Positions 15,348-24,742 of a stretch of DNA of 64,000 nucleotides are shown piece after piece (position 1 is the first letter of the stretch; the number at the start of each line of letters is the position of its first letter). The translations under genes and the position numbers were made by a program. The DNA is from Anaerolineae bacterium (GTDB lineage: Bacteria > Chloroflexota > Anaerolineae > 4572-78 > J111): the NCBI GenBank assembly GCA_023151115.1, contig JAKLJP010000025.1, positions 38,042-102,041 on the forward strand. The letters run 5' to 3'. The notes beneath the pieces are model-generated. The model did not search any database. It had not been told where the DNA came from and saw nothing but the letters and a program-made list of their open reading frames with translations.

Positions 15348-15800
15348 TCAGTCGTTCTCCAAAAGTTCTATTGTCGCCCCCAACTGGGCATTCCCGTCGA
15401 AATAGGCATAGCGACCGCCGGTGTACTCGCCGCGCTGCACCAATGGAATCCCTTTAGCATCCAAATAGGCTGTTTTCTCCGGCATCCCCTTAATCTCAAA
15501 GGCGATGTGGTGCAAACTGTCGCCGTGTTCATCAAGCTGATCTTTCCAGGTGCTCGGCTCACCGATGGGTTCAACCAACTCAAGGTCTATTTGCCCCAAG
15601 TGGAAAAAGGCCAGCTTGGCCCGGGCCTCTGAGGGTCTGCCCTCATATTCGGTTTGAGCGTGTTCATAGGTATCGGTGATGATTATCTCCGGTACTGGCA
15701 AGCCCAGAACTTCTGCCCAGGCCCGTGCTTTGGCCTCAATATCTTTGACAACAATCGCCACCTGGGTGATGGTGGTGGTACCCAACCCTGGCTCTGTCAT
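15348..15800 (-). CDS. VOC superfamily protein (glyoxalase / methylmalonyl-CoA epimerase-like)
   Basis: 150 residues with two beta-alpha-beta-beta-beta repeats: ITQVAIVVKDIEAKARAWAEVLG at the start (in parts) and DSLHHIAFEIKGM in the second half. Candidate metal ligands are E76 (DLELVEP), H97 (LHHIAFE) and E147 near the end (IELLE). VOC proteins use a metal for epimerisation, isomerisation or C-C bond chemistry. Within an operon of sugar-oxidising enzymes a sugar or ketoacid substrate is likely. The name methylmalonyl-CoA epimerase would overstate the evidence. It lies 20 bases downstream of the Gfo/Idh/MocA gene. Confidence 0.85.
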   Translation of the reverse strand: MTEPGLGTTTITQVAIVVKDIEAKARAWAEVLGLPVPEIIITDTYEHAQTEYEGRPSEARAKLAFFHLGQIDLELVEPIGEPSTWKDQLDEHGDSLHHIAFEIKGMPEKTAYLDAKGIPLVQRGEYTGGRYAYFDGNAQLGATIELLEND

Positions 15801-15820
15801 ATTCTTCTCCCTTTTTTATT

Positions 15821-16960
15821 TTATGCATCCAGTTGGTACTCAGACAAACCGGCCGGCAGGGGCGCCGGACGCTCGAAGGTGCTGGTCAGTTCGATGTGCT
15901 GCCCGGTTTCTGATGCTTCGAGAATAGCATGCATCACATCGAGCACGTGAAAGGCCATGTCGCCATTAGCGCGATGAGGGCGGTCGGTACGGATGGCATG
16001 GGCCAGGTCGGCCACGCCCAGACAGCGGCTGTTGGTGGTATATCCATGGCTGACCGGTATCTCACGCCAGCCAGGCTCACCCAGACGGCGCACCCGTACC
16101 GGCCCGCCGAACGTGTTGGGGTCGGGCATGCTCAGTGTGCCGGCTGTGCCCTGAATTTCAAGCAGCCCGCTGCCGACATCGTACAGGTTTAGCGCCTCGC
16201 CCGCAGATATGGTCACATCAAAGCTGGTGACAAGCGTGGCCACCGGGCCGCTGGCAAAATCGAGGATGCCGGCAAGGTGGGTGGGGGTTTCAACCGGGAT
16301 TTTCTGTCCTTTTTTGGGGCCGCTGCCGATGGTGCGCTCCGGGTAGGTGATGCGGGCAGAACCGGTCACGCGACGAATGGGTCCCAGCATTGAAACCAGG
16401 CCGGTGAGGTAGTATGGCCCCATATCAAACAGCGGTCCCGCGCCAACCTGGTAGAAAAAGCTGGGGTCGGGGTGCCAGGCTTCGGGGCCACGGATGAACA
16501 TAAAGGCATTGGCAGCGACCGGGGCGCCGATTTCGCCGGCGTCAAGCAGTTGGCGGCAGGTTTGCAGCCCGCCGCCCAGAAAGGTGTCGGGGGCGTTGCC
16601 CACCCGCAGACCGCGAGCCTGCGCTTCCCGGAGCATCAGTTGGCCCTCGGCGCGGCTCAGAGCCAGCGGCTTTTCATTGTACACCGATTTACCGGCGCGC
16701 AGGGCGGCCAGCCCTATTTCGGCGTGGGCAGCGGGGATGGTCAAATTGATGATTAGCTCGATGTCCGGGTCGGCCAGCACCTCGGCCACCGGCAGCGCAC
16801 GGGGCACATTGAATTTGGCCGCCTGGCTCTCGGCGCGAGCCAGATCGAGGTCGGCGCAGGCAACCAGGTCCAGAATGTCCCACTTGGCCGCGTTTTCAAG
16901 ATAAATGCTGCTGATGTTGCCGCAGCCGATGACGGCGGTTTTTACGGAGGGAAGGGTCAT
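15821..16960 (-). CDS. Gfo/Idh/MocA family sugar dehydrogenase
   Basis: 379 residues. The Rossmann domain begins [20 protein letters not shown], with the conserved NEKPLAL (catalytic Lys in EKP) near residue 96. The C-terminal alpha/beta domain contains [21 protein letters not shown] and ends with [19 protein letters not shown]. This family oxidises or reduces cyclic sugars and inositols with NAD(P). The position directly after a TIM-barrel epimerase-like gene and before VOC and GH3 genes points to sugar catabolism, possibly oxidation at C3 of a glycoside. That specific role is inference. Confidence 0.92.
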   Translation of the reverse strand: MTLPSVKTAVIGCGNISSIYLENAAKWDILDLVACADLDLARAESQAAKFNVPRALPVAEVLADPDIELIINLTIPAAHAEIGLAALRAGKSVYNEKPLALSRAEGQLMLREAQARGLRVGNAPDTFLGGGLQTCRQLLDAGEIGAPVAANAFMFIRGPEAWHPDPSFFYQVGAGPLFDMGPYYLTGLVSMLGPIRRVTGSARITYPERTIGSGPKKGQKIPVETPTHLAGILDFASGPVATLVTSFDVTISAGEALNLYDVGSGLLEIQGTAGTLSMPDPNTFGGPVRVRRLGEPGWREIPVSHGYTTNSRCLGVADLAHAIRTDRPHRANGDMAFHVLDVMHAILEASETGQHIELTSTFERPAPLPAGLSEYQLDA

Positions 16961-16982
16961 GGGTAACTCCTGAGAAAATAGC

Positions 16983-17033
16983 TCGTGGGAACTCAGGGGA
17001 ACTCCTGGGGTCAGTTCTTACGAGTTCCCACAC
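16983..17033. repeat. Inverted repeat with GGAACTC words
   Basis: GTGGGAACTC (16986-16995) pairs with GAGTTCCCAC (17022-17031). Between them are further GGAACTC words (GGGGAACTCCTGGGG). It has the same build as the other tandem-word elements and sits between the Gfo/Idh/MocA and epimerase-like genes. Confidence 0.7.
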
Positions 17034-17093
17034 TTTTCATTATTGGTGGTGGGTCACAGGTTCGTGAACATGCTACAGAATAATGCCTTTGCC

Positions 17094-17122
17094 GGAGTCC
17101 AAAAGCATAGCTTTTGGACTCC
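17094..17122. repeat. Perfect hairpin GGAGTCCAAAAGC / GCTTTTGGACTCC
   Basis: Thirteen-base perfect stem with a three-base loop, ending 11 bases before the stop codon end of the epimerase-like gene. Shorter relatives (GGAGTCCAAAGC) occur at 46488-46512 and 48671-48698. There is no long T run, so a REP-like repeat is likelier than a simple terminator. Confidence 0.75.
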
Positions 17123-17132
17123 GTTTTCAGGC

Positions 17133-17927
17133 TTACAGCACAGCGGGCAGTTGCTGCCGCAGGTAGGCCAGGCTGTTGGAGATACTGGCCACGGGGTCGC
17201 GTGGATTATCGTGCTCAACGATGTACCAGGCCGCGCCGGCATCGCGGGCGGCGGGGAGCAGAGTCGGCCACTCCAGACTGCCCGCACCGACATCAGCCAT
17301 CACCGCGCCATCCATGAGCGGCTCTGAAGAATCCGGGCCGGCGGTTCCCAAATCCTTCAAGTGTACTCGCAGGCAGCGGCCCGCGTAACGCCGTAACAAT
17401 ACCACCGGGTCAACGCCACCAAAGGTTATCCAGGCCATATCCGGCTCAAAACCGAGGCTGTCGCCGGCGCTGTCAAACAGCCAATCCAGGGCGAGTTTGT
17501 CCTCAATTTCAACCATCTCCCAGTGATGGTTGTGGTACAACAAACGCATGCCTTCGGCCTGGCAGCGTTGGGCCAGTTCGCCCAGCAGTTGCCCGGTTTC
17601 CTGAAAGACGCTGGCGCGCTTTTCGCCCACCAGGTGAGGAATATACGGCGCAACGAGGACGTCATTGCCAATGGCCTGGTTGAAGGCAATAATTTGGGAC
17701 AGGTTGCTCTGCAAGTCATCGAGGCGCAGGTGCGTGGCGATGACTTGCAGGCCATGTTTGTCTAACAAGGCGCGCATTTCGGCGGCGGTGCAGCCGTGAT
17801 CGCCCACGGTTTCTACGGCGGTATAGCCGACCCCGGCTACTTGGGCCAGGGTTTCATCAAACGTGCCGGGCAGCGTCCGCAGACTGTACAACTGGACGGC
17901 GATGGGTAAAGTTGCTTGAGAGGTCAT
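17133..17927 (-). CDS. Sugar phosphate isomerase/epimerase-like TIM-barrel protein
   Basis: 264 residues of the xylose-isomerase-like (AP endonuclease 2) fold. It begins IAVQLYSLRTLPGTFDETLAQVAG (in parts). It carries the metal-site landmarks YHNHHWEM (about 146-153), EPDMAWITFGGVDP (about 177-190), VHLKDL and YIVEHDNP (about 237-244). Relatives include sugar epimerases, inosose dehydratases and, as I recall, 3-keto-glycoside lyase/hydrolase-type enzymes. The neighbouring dehydrogenase makes the last option attractive. The gene is separated from the transporter genes upstream by a tandem-word repeat. Confidence 0.87.
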   Translation of the reverse strand: MTSQATLPIAVQLYSLRTLPGTFDETLAQVAGVGYTAVETVGDHGCTAAEMRALLDKHGLQVIATHLRLDDLQSNLSQIIAFNQAIGNDVLVAPYIPHLVGEKRASVFQETGQLLGELAQRCQAEGMRLLYHNHHWEMVEIEDKLALDWLFDSAGDSLGFEPDMAWITFGGVDPVVLLRRYAGRCLRVHLKDLGTAGPDSSEPLMDGAVMADVGAGSLEWPTLLPAARDAGAAWYIVEHDNPRDPVASISNSLAYLRQQLPAVL

Positions 17928-17988
17928 GAGTTTTTTCTCCTTGGTTGGGTTAAATATAGGTGTCTAGAAAAAATCTTTCCCAACAATC

Positions 17989-18040
17989 AAGGTAGCAAAG
18001 TAGCAAACTTATGACCTGCTACATGCTACCCTGCTACCTG
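17989..18040. repeat. Tandem-word hairpin, 'GGTAGCA' family
   Basis: AAGGTAGCAAAGTAGCAAAC is followed by CTGCTACATGCTACCCTGCT, which is complementary. Same words as the element at 4835-4889. It splits the sugar operon between the ATPase and epimerase genes. Confidence 0.85.
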
Positions 18041-18063
18041 TTTCAGTAGATTCCAGCCATCGG

Positions 18064-18876
18064 TTAGACGGTCGAGAGGTCCCACTCTTCATAAATTTTG
18101 GGCACATCGTTAATCAGACGCCGGGTGTAAGGCTCTTTGGGATGCAGAATCACCGCGTCGGGCGTGCCGCTTTCCACAAATCTGCCGCGCTCCATAATAT
18201 AGACCTTGTCAGAAACATAATAGGCCAGGCCAATATCATGGGTGATAAAAATAACCGTCATGCCGATGTCGTCGCGCAGTTTCATCAACTGATCCAGAAT
18301 GGTGGCGCGCGAACAGGCATCAATCATGGAGGTCGGTTCATCGGCCAGCAGAATTTTGGGTTTCAGTAGAAAGATACGGGCAATCATAAGGCGCTGCTGC
18401 TGCCCGCCGGATAGTTCAAACGGATATTTGTTGGTCAATTCCTCGAACTTGAGGTTAACAAAGCTGCAAGCCTCGGCCATCAGCTCTACTTTTTTGTCTT
18501 TTGGCAGATGGCCCCCGTTGCGCATGTTAATGCAATCTAACAGAACGGAATCAATTTTGTTAAAAATGTTGTATGACGAGAACGGGTCTTGAAAGATAGC
18601 CTGAATATTTTTCCAGTATTCTTTCTTTTTTTGGTGCGAACTGAGATCGCGTTTTTTACCCTCAAAGTAAATTTCGCCGGCGGTGGGGTTGATTAGCCCC
18701 AGCAGGATTTTTGATAGCGTGGTCTTGCCGCTGCCCGATTCCCCCACAATCGAGACGACCTCACCCTGGTAGAGGTCAAGGTTCACCTGGTCAACGGCGA
18801 CGGTTTTTTGGCGGCCCAGGCCAAACACTTTGGTCAGCCCTTTGGCGCTCAGGTACAATGGTTTTTCATCGGCCAT
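18064..18876 (-). CDS. ABC importer ATPase, OppF/DppF type
   Basis: 270 residues. Walker [13 protein letters not shown] near residue 46, signature [15 protein letters not shown], Walker [13 protein letters not shown] and H-loop FITHD are intact. It is the second ATPase of a peptide/oligosaccharide importer of the Opp/Dpp type. It ends soon after [12 protein letters not shown] and lacks the cysteine-containing C-terminal extension that its partner has. It overlaps the OppD-type gene by 11 bases. Given the binding protein, beta-glucosidase and LacI regulator, it probably serves oligosaccharide rather than peptide uptake. Confidence 0.93.
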   Translation of the reverse strand: MADEKPLYLSAKGLTKVFGLGRQKTVAVDQVNLDLYQGEVVSIVGESGSGKTTLSKILLGLINPTAGEIYFEGKKRDLSSHQKKKEYWKNIQAIFQDPFSSYNIFNKIDSVLLDCINMRNGGHLPKDKKVELMAEACSFVNLKFEELTNKYPFELSGGQQQRLMIARIFLLKPKILLADEPTSMIDACSRATILDQLMKLRDDIGMTVIFITHDIGLAYYVSDKVYIMERGRFVESGTPDAVILHPKEPYTRRLINDVPKIYEEWDLSTV

Positions 18877-19876
18877 TTTTGTAAGCCCCCCTCAGTTCTT
18901 CTTCTGAAAAGATACAACGGTAAAATCGGCCATCGCTCGCCGGGCGAAGCTCAACCGGGATGACCTGACATTCCGGCTTGGCGTATTTACAGCGGGCGGC
19001 AAAGCGACAGCCGGCCGGCGGCTTTTTAAGGTTAGGCGGCACGCCGGGGATAGCCGTCAGTTTGACCTCGCGCAGCCCTTCTTCCGGCACAATAATGGAC
19101 CCCATCAGCCCTTTGGCATAAGGATGAATTGGATCAAACACGGTTTGTTTGGCGGTGCCAATTTCCACAAGCTGCCCGGCGTACATGACCATAATATCAT
19201 CGGTAACGTTGTAAAGCAGCGGCAGTTCGTGGGTGATAAAGATCATTGATTTGATGAAGCCCTTTTCCATCAGGTTTCGCAGCATCTTGATGACCATTTT
19301 CTGTGAGGTAACGTCGAGGGCGGAGGAAGGCTCATCCGCAATCAGCACCTTGGGGTGAAGCAGCACCGAAATGGCAATCACGGTGCGCTGTTTCATCCCC
19401 CCCGAAAGTTCAACCGGATATTTTTGCAGAACCTCCGCCGGAAGTCCCAAAACCTCAAAGGATTTTCGGGCAATCTCGTAAATCTCTTTTTTGTTTTTAT
19501 TGGGTTCGTGGGCTTGAAAAACATCTTCAATAAAATTGATGATCTTTTGGGTGGGGTTCAGCGCGTTCATGGCGGCCTGGGGGATATAGGCAATCTCTTT
19601 GCCCAGGATTGATTTGCGCACGTTATCCGGAGACATTTTAGAAATATTCTTCCCGGCGATGATAATATCGCCGCTGGTGTAGTGCAGCGGCGGAAAGTAA
19701 TAGCCCATCAGGCTCAGGGCCAGGGTGGACTTGCCGCAGCCGGACTCGCCCGCAATGCCCAGCGATTTGCCTTCTTCCAGTTTCAGCGAGACATGGTCAA
19801 CGGCGTAAACATCTTCCCCAAACCGGGTAACATATTTGGTGGTTAGTTCATTGACTTCTAAGATAACGTTTGCCAT
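18866..19876 (-). CDS. ABC importer ATPase, OppD/DppD type
   Basis: 336 residues from [15 protein letters not shown]. This start is preferred over an in-frame ATG at 19921 because AGGGGGATTGAC precedes it. Walker [14 protein letters not shown], signature [16 protein letters not shown], Walker [13 protein letters not shown]. The C-terminal oligopeptide/dipeptide extension has four cysteines ([14 protein letters not shown] and later YRCIF), which in relatives bind an iron-sulfur cluster or metal. It lies 10 bases after the permease gene and overlaps the OppF-type gene. Confidence 0.93.
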   Translation of the reverse strand: MANVILEVNELTTKYVTRFGEDVYAVDHVSLKLEEGKSLGIAGESGCGKSTLALSLMGYYFPPLHYTSGDIIIAGKNISKMSPDNVRKSILGKEIAYIPQAAMNALNPTQKIINFIEDVFQAHEPNKNKKEIYEIARKSFEVLGLPAEVLQKYPVELSGGMKQRTVIAISVLLHPKVLIADEPSSALDVTSQKMVIKMLRNLMEKGFIKSMIFITHELPLLYNVTDDIMVMYAGQLVEIGTAKQTVFDPIHPYAKGLMGSIIVPEEGLREVKLTAIPGVPPNLKKPPAGCRFAARCKYAKPECQVIPVELRPASDGRFYRCIFSEEELRGAYKNGR

Positions 19877-19886
19877 GTCAATCCCC

Positions 19887-21137
19887 CTAATCCCGCAAGG
19901 CCGGATTAAATACCTGGTCAAGGCCGGTATTCATCAAATTCAACGAGAATGAAATCAAGGCAATGGTTACAATGACCGGGAGGTAGGCCCACCATTTGCC
20001 CAGGAGATGGGCCTGGTAAATCATCGCCCAGTTCATCATCAACCCCAGCGTGGGCACTTCGGTGGTGCGGGGGCCTAGCCCAAGAACGGATAATGCTGCC
20101 TCGACCAGGATGGCCGAGGAGATCTGTAAAATCAGGGCCATAATGACATAAGAAGCAATGTAAGGCAGAATATCGCGGGTGATAATATGCGTAATAGAGT
20201 GCCCGGATAGTTTGGATAAATTGACATGATCCCGGTTACGCAGTGAAATGACCTGCGCCCGCACGGCCCTGGTGGTCCAAACCCAGGAGGTTAAGCCGAT
20301 TACCAGGGCGATGACAAAGGCGCCCCGATGTTCCTGCCCAATGCTGAATGAAATTAAAATCAACAATACAAAGCTGGGGATAACGGTAAAGATATTGGTG
20401 ATGAACATAATCACATCATCCACCAGGCCGCCGATATATCCGCCCAGCAAGCCCAATGTCAACCCGATGAAAGTGGCAACGAGACCAGCGACAAGACCAA
20501 TTTGTAAGGAGACTCGGGTGGCGGTTACCAGTTCCGTGAGCACATCCCGGCCAAAGTTATCGGTGCCAAGCGGCAGCGTCCGCACGTTGGTCAACTGATT
20601 AATATTCACGTAATCAGTTTGGTTAACCGCGCCGGTCTGCTCCAGCACGTTGGATTCTGGATTTTGCGCGGCGATGATGAGCGGTTCTATGGATAAAAGC
20701 CCCTGAAGCGAGGCGTCGAGCCGTTGATAAGCCCTCATTTTGGCAATCGTCATGCCGGGCAGTCTCTTTTTGGGGTCATAATTTTCTTGCCATTGCGCCA
20801 GAAGTTTTTCCGTGTCGGCAAGGTCAATTTCGCTTTCAGGGATGCCGCTGGCTACCAGCCAGGTCTTCATCTCAAGGCGCTTCTCATTGTCCAATTTGTC
20901 GGCGATTCGCTGGGAAGCAGGATCGCCTATGTTCAGGGTGTAGGCAGTACTGCCAACACTGTCATACACACTGACATAAGTTCCAGGTGGAAAGAAAGTG
21001 CCCTGACCAATGATGGCTAAGGGCGGGTCCGGTATGATAATCGGATAGAGGATCACGGTCAGCAGGATGGCCATAAAGATGACAAAGCCGATGATAAAAT
21101 TAGTAGAGCGAAAAATCTGTCGAATGATATGTTTCAT
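19887..21137 (-). CDS. ABC importer permease, DppC type, with long extracytoplasmic insertion
   Basis: 416 residues from [11 protein letters not shown]. The ATG at 21137 follows GAGGGGGGCGGCC and is preferred over 21185. TM1 (14-35) is followed by an unusually long extracytoplasmic region of about 150 residues before [11 protein letters not shown] (191-201). In ordinary DppC proteins this motif comes near residue 70-90. Five further membrane segments and the ATPase-contact loop ([17 protein letters not shown]) are normal. The insertion is helical and charged ([29 protein letters not shown]). It probably contacts the binding protein. This shape is known in some sugar-type family-5 systems. Confidence 0.92.
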   Translation of the reverse strand: MKHIIRQIFRSTNFIIGFVIFMAILLTVILYPIIIPDPPLAIIGQGTFFPPGTYVSVYDSVGSTAYTLNIGDPASQRIADKLDNEKRLEMKTWLVASGIPESEIDLADTEKLLAQWQENYDPKKRLPGMTIAKMRAYQRLDASLQGLLSIEPLIIAAQNPESNVLEQTGAVNQTDYVNINQLTNVRTLPLGTDNFGRDVLTELVTATRVSLQIGLVAGLVATFIGLTLGLLGGYIGGLVDDVIMFITNIFTVIPSFVLLILISFSIGQEHRGAFVIALVIGLTSWVWTTRAVRAQVISLRNRDHVNLSKLSGHSITHIITRDILPYIASYVIMALILQISSAILVEAALSVLGLGPRTTEVPTLGLMMNWAMIYQAHLLGKWWAYLPVIVTIALISFSLNLMNTGLDQVFNPALRD

Positions 21138-21150
21138 GGCCGCCCCCCCT

Positions 21151-22155
21151 CTAATCTGACTGCGCCGCTTTAATGCGCGGGTCAATTAAACCATAAACAA
21201 TCTCGATAGCAAACGTTGTCAGCAGAACCATGATGGTAATAATCAACGTTATAGCAGAGACAAGCGGATAATCCTGTCCCGTTATTGCGTTTAGCAGCGT
21301 GGTGCCCAGCCCCGGATAACTAAAGATGATTTCTGCCACCAATGCGCCGCCAACCATCGTGCCAATGGATAGGGCCAAACCGGTTACCTGCGGCAGCATG
21401 GCGTTTCTGAAGACATAGCCCACAATTTTGCGGTCTTTGATGCCCATAAAGCGGCTGTACTTTACATAGTCCGCATTCAATTCATAGATCGCCATCGAGC
21501 GCATCCCAATCGCCTGCCCCCCAACGGCAATTAACACAAGTGACCAAAATGGCAATTGATAATGAACAAAGACAGACCAGATAAAAGGCCAGGTAAAGCT
21601 GGGGATGAGATCAAACCCGTATCCACCAGAGGTTGGAAACCATTCTAAAGTGACAGCAAAAATAACCAGCAAAATAATGGCCATGCCAAAGGCCGGCAGC
21701 CCGCTGACAAAAATGCTGATGGGCAGCAGAATTTTATCAAAGCCCCCTCGCAGATAGGCCGCCAATGCGCCGAGCGTGTTGCCGATCAGCCAACCGACGA
21801 TGATGGCCGGGAACTGTAGCGCTACCGTCCACCCAACGGAAGCCTTGAGTACATCGGCCACTGTTCTGGGATATTGGCTAAACGAGTAACCAAAATCACC
21901 GCGCGCTACATTTTGGACGTAGATGAAAAATTGTTCAACAATGGGTTTGTCGGTGCCAAACAGTTTGGTGTACTGCTCATAAATTGCCTGGACCCCGGTT
22001 GCATTGCTCATACCCTGGGCAAATCTGGCGACAATGGCGGCCACAGGATCGCCCGGCATTAAGCGGGGCAGGGTGAAATTCAACACAAAAGCCGCAACGA
22101 AGGTAATGGCAAACCACATGAGTTTATTAAGGAAATATTTTCGGTACCCTTTCAA
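21151..22155 (-). CDS. ABC importer permease, DppB type (TTG start)
   Basis: 334 residues with six membrane segments, N-terminal [14 protein letters not shown] (typical of DppB, usually LxPGDP) and an ATPase-contact loop in [19 protein letters not shown]. The start is TTG at 22155, fixed by a perfect AGGAGG six bases upstream. The gene is followed after 13 bases by the DppC-type gene. It forms the membrane channel of the oligosaccharide importer. A 374-base gap with three inverted repeats separates it from the binding-protein gene, which could set the different expression levels typical of such systems. Confidence 0.92.
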   Translation of the reverse strand: MKGYRKYFLNKLMWFAITFVAAFVLNFTLPRLMPGDPVAAIVARFAQGMSNATGVQAIYEQYTKLFGTDKPIVEQFFIYVQNVARGDFGYSFSQYPRTVADVLKASVGWTVALQFPAIIVGWLIGNTLGALAAYLRGGFDKILLPISIFVSGLPAFGMAIILLVIFAVTLEWFPTSGGYGFDLIPSFTWPFIWSVFVHYQLPFWSLVLIAVGGQAIGMRSMAIYELNADYVKYSRFMGIKDRKIVGYVFRNAMLPQVTGLALSIGTMVGGALVAEIIFSYPGLGTTLLNAITGQDYPLVSAITLIITIMVLLTTFAIEIVYGLIDPRIKAAQSD

Positions 22156-22228
22156 TGTTTACCTCCTGTCAGTTCACCTAAGTGGGCCACAAATGGCGCG
22201 TTTTAGCCGGCGGGTAACTACCACTCCT

Positions 22229-22330
22229 CATGTCATTTCTCGGCTTTCAGCCTCGAAATCTCTGAGACTGTTGTCTGCAAACCACGGAATAGAAGATTTC
22301 TCGCTCCTAACGTCGCTCGAAATGACATGA
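22229..22330. repeat. Inverted-repeat element with GTCATTTCgAG ends
   Basis: CATGTCATTTCTCGG at 22229-22243 pairs with the right end CTCGAAATGACATG (about 22316-22329). CTCGAAATCTC and TTTCTCGCTC words lie inside. It resembles the widespread 'GTCATTTCGAGC' repeats I know from many bacterial genomes. Confidence 0.65.
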
Positions 22331-22368
22331 CTGACTAGTACACTTGGGCGGAAGTAAGTTTACAGTTT

Positions 22369-22422
22369 GTAGTGGCGACTTCAGTCGCTTAACCTGCCCA
22401 AAACGACTAAAGTCGTCACTAC
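22369..22422. repeat. Palindromic element GTAGTGrCGACTt..AGTCGyCACTAC
   Basis: GTAGTGGCGACTTCAGTCGC (22369-22388) is followed by AACGACTAAAGTCGTCACTA, forming a 54-base inverted repeat. Each arm is itself palindromic (CGACTTCAGTCG, CGACTAAAGTCG). It is a REP/MITE-like repeat. Confidence 0.8.
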
Positions 22423-22480
22423 GATCTGTAGGGTCATTTACGCCGCGTTGTACTAGTTACCTATTACAGGCGTTAAAATT

Positions 22481-22514
22481 CAACAGTCATGCCCTGGTGG
22501 GGGCATGACTGTTG
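22481..22514 (-). terminator. Strong stem-loop after the binding-protein gene
   Basis: CAACAGTCATGCCC pairs perfectly with GGGCATGACTGTTG across a six-base loop, 15 bases after the binding-protein stop. On the minus strand it is followed by AATTTTA. It is probably a partial terminator or mRNA-end stabiliser, so that the binding protein is made in excess over the permeases. Confidence 0.75.
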
Positions 22515-22529
22515 TTACTAACTGAGGGG

Positions 22530-24374
22530 TTACTGCGAAGCCAACCCTTCCTCAACCAGCTCCAGGTTATACAGCCCGGCAATAGAGTAGCCATCGATCA
22601 GATTCAACGGCGGGACGGGTGGTTCGGTGCCGTCGCCATCGTACGGGAAGCCTGTCCAAACCGTTTCATTCACCGCATGGAAGTTTTGGGGACGGTACAT
22701 GAGTGTAAAGGAGGGGACATCGGTCAGGTAAATCTTAACCAGCTCCGTATAGGTCTCCTTCAGCTTGGCGGGGTCGGTTTCACTGGGGATGGAGCTGATC
22801 AAGGCATCCACTTCGGGATTGCTGTACTGGCCCCAGTTGCCGTTCCAGTTACCGGCCATGCCCACAAATTCAGAGCTGAGCAGTTTGCGGATACGTCCCC
22901 AGGGCTGGGTGGGGCCGGCGCCGTCAGTCCACATCATAAAGATGTCATAGCCTTCGGGCAGAGGCTTATCCGAGGCAGTGACGACGGTCTGGTACACAGA
23001 CCATTCAGGGTAGTTGGTGGTGATGTCAATGCCGATTTCTTTGCCGGCGGCAGCGACCACTTCAATCGCGGCCTGCCAATCGGACCAGCCGTTGGGGCAG
23101 GTGGCCACGTAATGCAGGTTCTCGCCCTCGTATTCGCGCCAGCCATCGCCGTCGGAATCAACAATCCCGGCGTCATCAAGCAGCTTCTTGGCCCCTTCGA
23201 TGTCGTTGCCAACCCACTGTAGGTCCGCGACAGCATCGTGATCGTACATGGCCTGCTCACCTTCGGTGGGGTTCATGAGGGAGCGCGGCACCTGCTCGAA
23301 GGTGGCCGATTGGTTGGTCATGGCGTTAGCAATGATGGTGGGGTAGTCAACCGCAATGGCAATGGCCTTGCGCACCGCCACCTGGTCCAACCCAGGGGAT
23401 TTCAGGTTATAGTAGGCGGTGGGAAGGCTGGCCCCAATGCCATAAGGAGGCTCAGGCAGGTAGGTCGAGATGGGCAGGCCGTAGTTTTCCCACAGAAGGT
23501 GAATATTGGAGTTAAACTGCTGGCTGACATCCACCTCACCTTTGGCCAGGGCAGCAGAACCGGCGGCGTTATCCTTAAAGATTGTATGCGCCAGGTACTT
23601 CGGAACCGGCAGCTTGCCCCACATAGATTCATCCTGCCCCCAGTAGTTGTCATCACGAATGAGGACAACTTTGGTATCATCCGTGAAGAATTTGTGATAG
23701 GGCCCGGAGTAAACAACGTCCTCGGCGGTATCAGCCAGCAACTCGGTGGCATCACCTTTGACCCGCTCTTCCAGGGTTTCGGTCCAGGCTTTCTGAATGA
23801 CATAGTTGGTGCTCAGGTAAGCAGCCACCAGTAGCGGATTGACTGCCTTGCCGTCATCGTCCAGTTTGGCTTTGACCACAACCGTCTGGGGATCTTCGGC
23901 TACGATGTCTTCAATGTAATCTGCGTTGGCAGCGCCGACAGGGGTTTCGTACTTGACATGGGTCGCCCAGGTATAAGCGACATCCTCAGCGGTGACCGGG
24001 GTACCGTCGCTCCATTTGGCGGCCTCTTTGAGCTTAAAGGTGAGCTCGGTCCGATCAGCGTTCCACGCATAATCACCATCAGCCAGTAAAGGATAGACCT
24101 TGCCGTCGAGCATGTTGTACAGATACGGGGTTTCAAACATGGTGACGCGGGGGTTGTCGTCCATATTTTCAATAGCCATCGAATTATTGTTGCTGGAGGA
24201 ATATGGATTCCAGCCAACAACCGGCCCCCACTGAAACCCATTGAAATACAGGGTTTCTTCGCGGGGCAGAGAATCCGCGTCAACTGGGTCTTGAGCCAAA
24301 GCCGTGCCCTGGGTTACCAGCAGCAACGAAGCAACTAGTAACAAAACAGTCATCAAAAACCACTTCGTTTTCAT
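22530..24374 (-). CDS. ABC importer substrate-binding protein, family 5 (SBP_bac_5)
   Basis: 614 residues. The signal peptide has a KTK start, a hydrophobic core ([15 protein letters not shown]) and probable cleavage after TALA at about 27. There is no lipobox cysteine. Family landmarks include [26 protein letters not shown] (in parts), [11 protein letters not shown] and [14 protein letters not shown] segment [13 protein letters not shown] looks like a short calcium-binding loop. Family-5 proteins bind peptides, but a branch binds cello- and manno-oligosaccharides. The LacI regulator, GH3 enzyme and beta-mannosidase remnant nearby favour that branch. It is exported and works at the cell surface with the two permeases and two ATPases downstream. 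Confidence 0.93.
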   Translation of the reverse strand: MKTKWFLMTVLLLVASLLLVTQGTALAQDPVDADSLPREETLYFNGFQWGPVVGWNPYSSSNNNSMAIENMDDNPRVTMFETPYLYNMLDGKVYPLLADGDYAWNADRTELTFKLKEAAKWSDGTPVTAEDVAYTWATHVKYETPVGAANADYIEDIVAEDPQTVVVKAKLDDDGKAVNPLLVAAYLSTNYVIQKAWTETLEERVKGDATELLADTAEDVVYSGPYHKFFTDDTKVVLIRDDNYWGQDESMWGKLPVPKYLAHTIFKDNAAGSAALAKGEVDVSQQFNSNIHLLWENYGLPISTYLPEPPYGIGASLPTAYYNLKSPGLDQVAVRKAIAIAVDYPTIIANAMTNQSATFEQVPRSLMNPTEGEQAMYDHDAVADLQWVGNDIEGAKKLLDDAGIVDSDGDGWREYEGENLHYVATCPNGWSDWQAAIEVVAAAGKEIGIDITTNYPEWSVYQTVVTASDKPLPEGYDIFMMWTDGAGPTQPWGRIRKLLSSEFVGMAGNWNGNWGQYSNPEVDALISSIPSETDPAKLKETYTELVKIYLTDVPSFTLMYRPQNFHAVNETVWTGFPYDGDGTEPPVPPLNLIDGYSIAGLYNLELVEEGLASQ

Positions 24375-24411
24375 TTTTTTCTCCTCTGTAGAATTAAATG
24401 TTTTTAGCGAT

Positions 24412-24444
24412 TAAACCAACGTACCAGGGTTTTGGTTAATTATA
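24412..24444 (-). promoter_or_regulatory. Candidate promoter/operator of the transport operon
   Basis: On the minus strand TATAAT (24444-24439) is followed at once by an inverted repeat TTAACCAAAAC...GTTGGTTTAA around the expected transcription start. Its sequence differs from the LacI-type palindromes at 25965 and 26022. The -35 region is weak. Confidence 0.4.
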
Positions 24445-24507
24445 GGGAGCGCAGCACCTCCTTTCATTAAAGAGAGTTCTCGGAAAATAGATGTTAGCCT
24501 TAAAGTA

Positions 24508-24560
24508 GACGGAAGACGTAACACGCAAGACGTATCGTCGGGCGTCTTGCGTCTTCCGTC
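24508..24560. repeat. Tandem-word hairpin, 'CAAGACG' family
   Basis: GACGGAAGACGTAACACGCA is followed, after CAAGACG-type words, by CGTCTTGCGTCTTCCGTC, which is complementary. It lies in the lacI to binding-protein gap. An outer inverted repeat (GTTCTCGGAAA near 24476, TTTCCGAGAA near 24588) surrounds it. Confidence 0.85.
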
Positions 24561-24640
24561 AAGCAGAAAGGTGCGGTGGTTAACGACTTTCCGAGAAAGC
24601 TCTAAATAATGATTTTTGACGATCAAATCCGGTAATACGC

Positions 24641-24708
24641 TTGGAAGGCTGGAAGATTGGAAGATTGGATACTGCTTTATCCAGCCTTCCAGTCTTCCAA
24701 TCTTCCAG
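24641..24708. repeat. Tandem-word hairpin, 'GGAAGATT' family
   Basis: TTGGAAGGCTGGAAGATTGG plus a further GAAGATTGG is followed by CCAGCCTTCCAGTCTTCCAA and TCTTCCAG. It folds almost completely. It lies just after the lacI stop codon. Confidence 0.85.
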
Positions 24709-24742
24709 TGATAATTACCGTTTTTGAAAATCAAAGTTCATA

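Noticed and set aside
15348..15800. Methylmalonyl-CoA epimerase
   Set aside because: The fold fits, but sequence alone does not separate it from other VOC enzymes, and no mutase or carboxylase genes are near.
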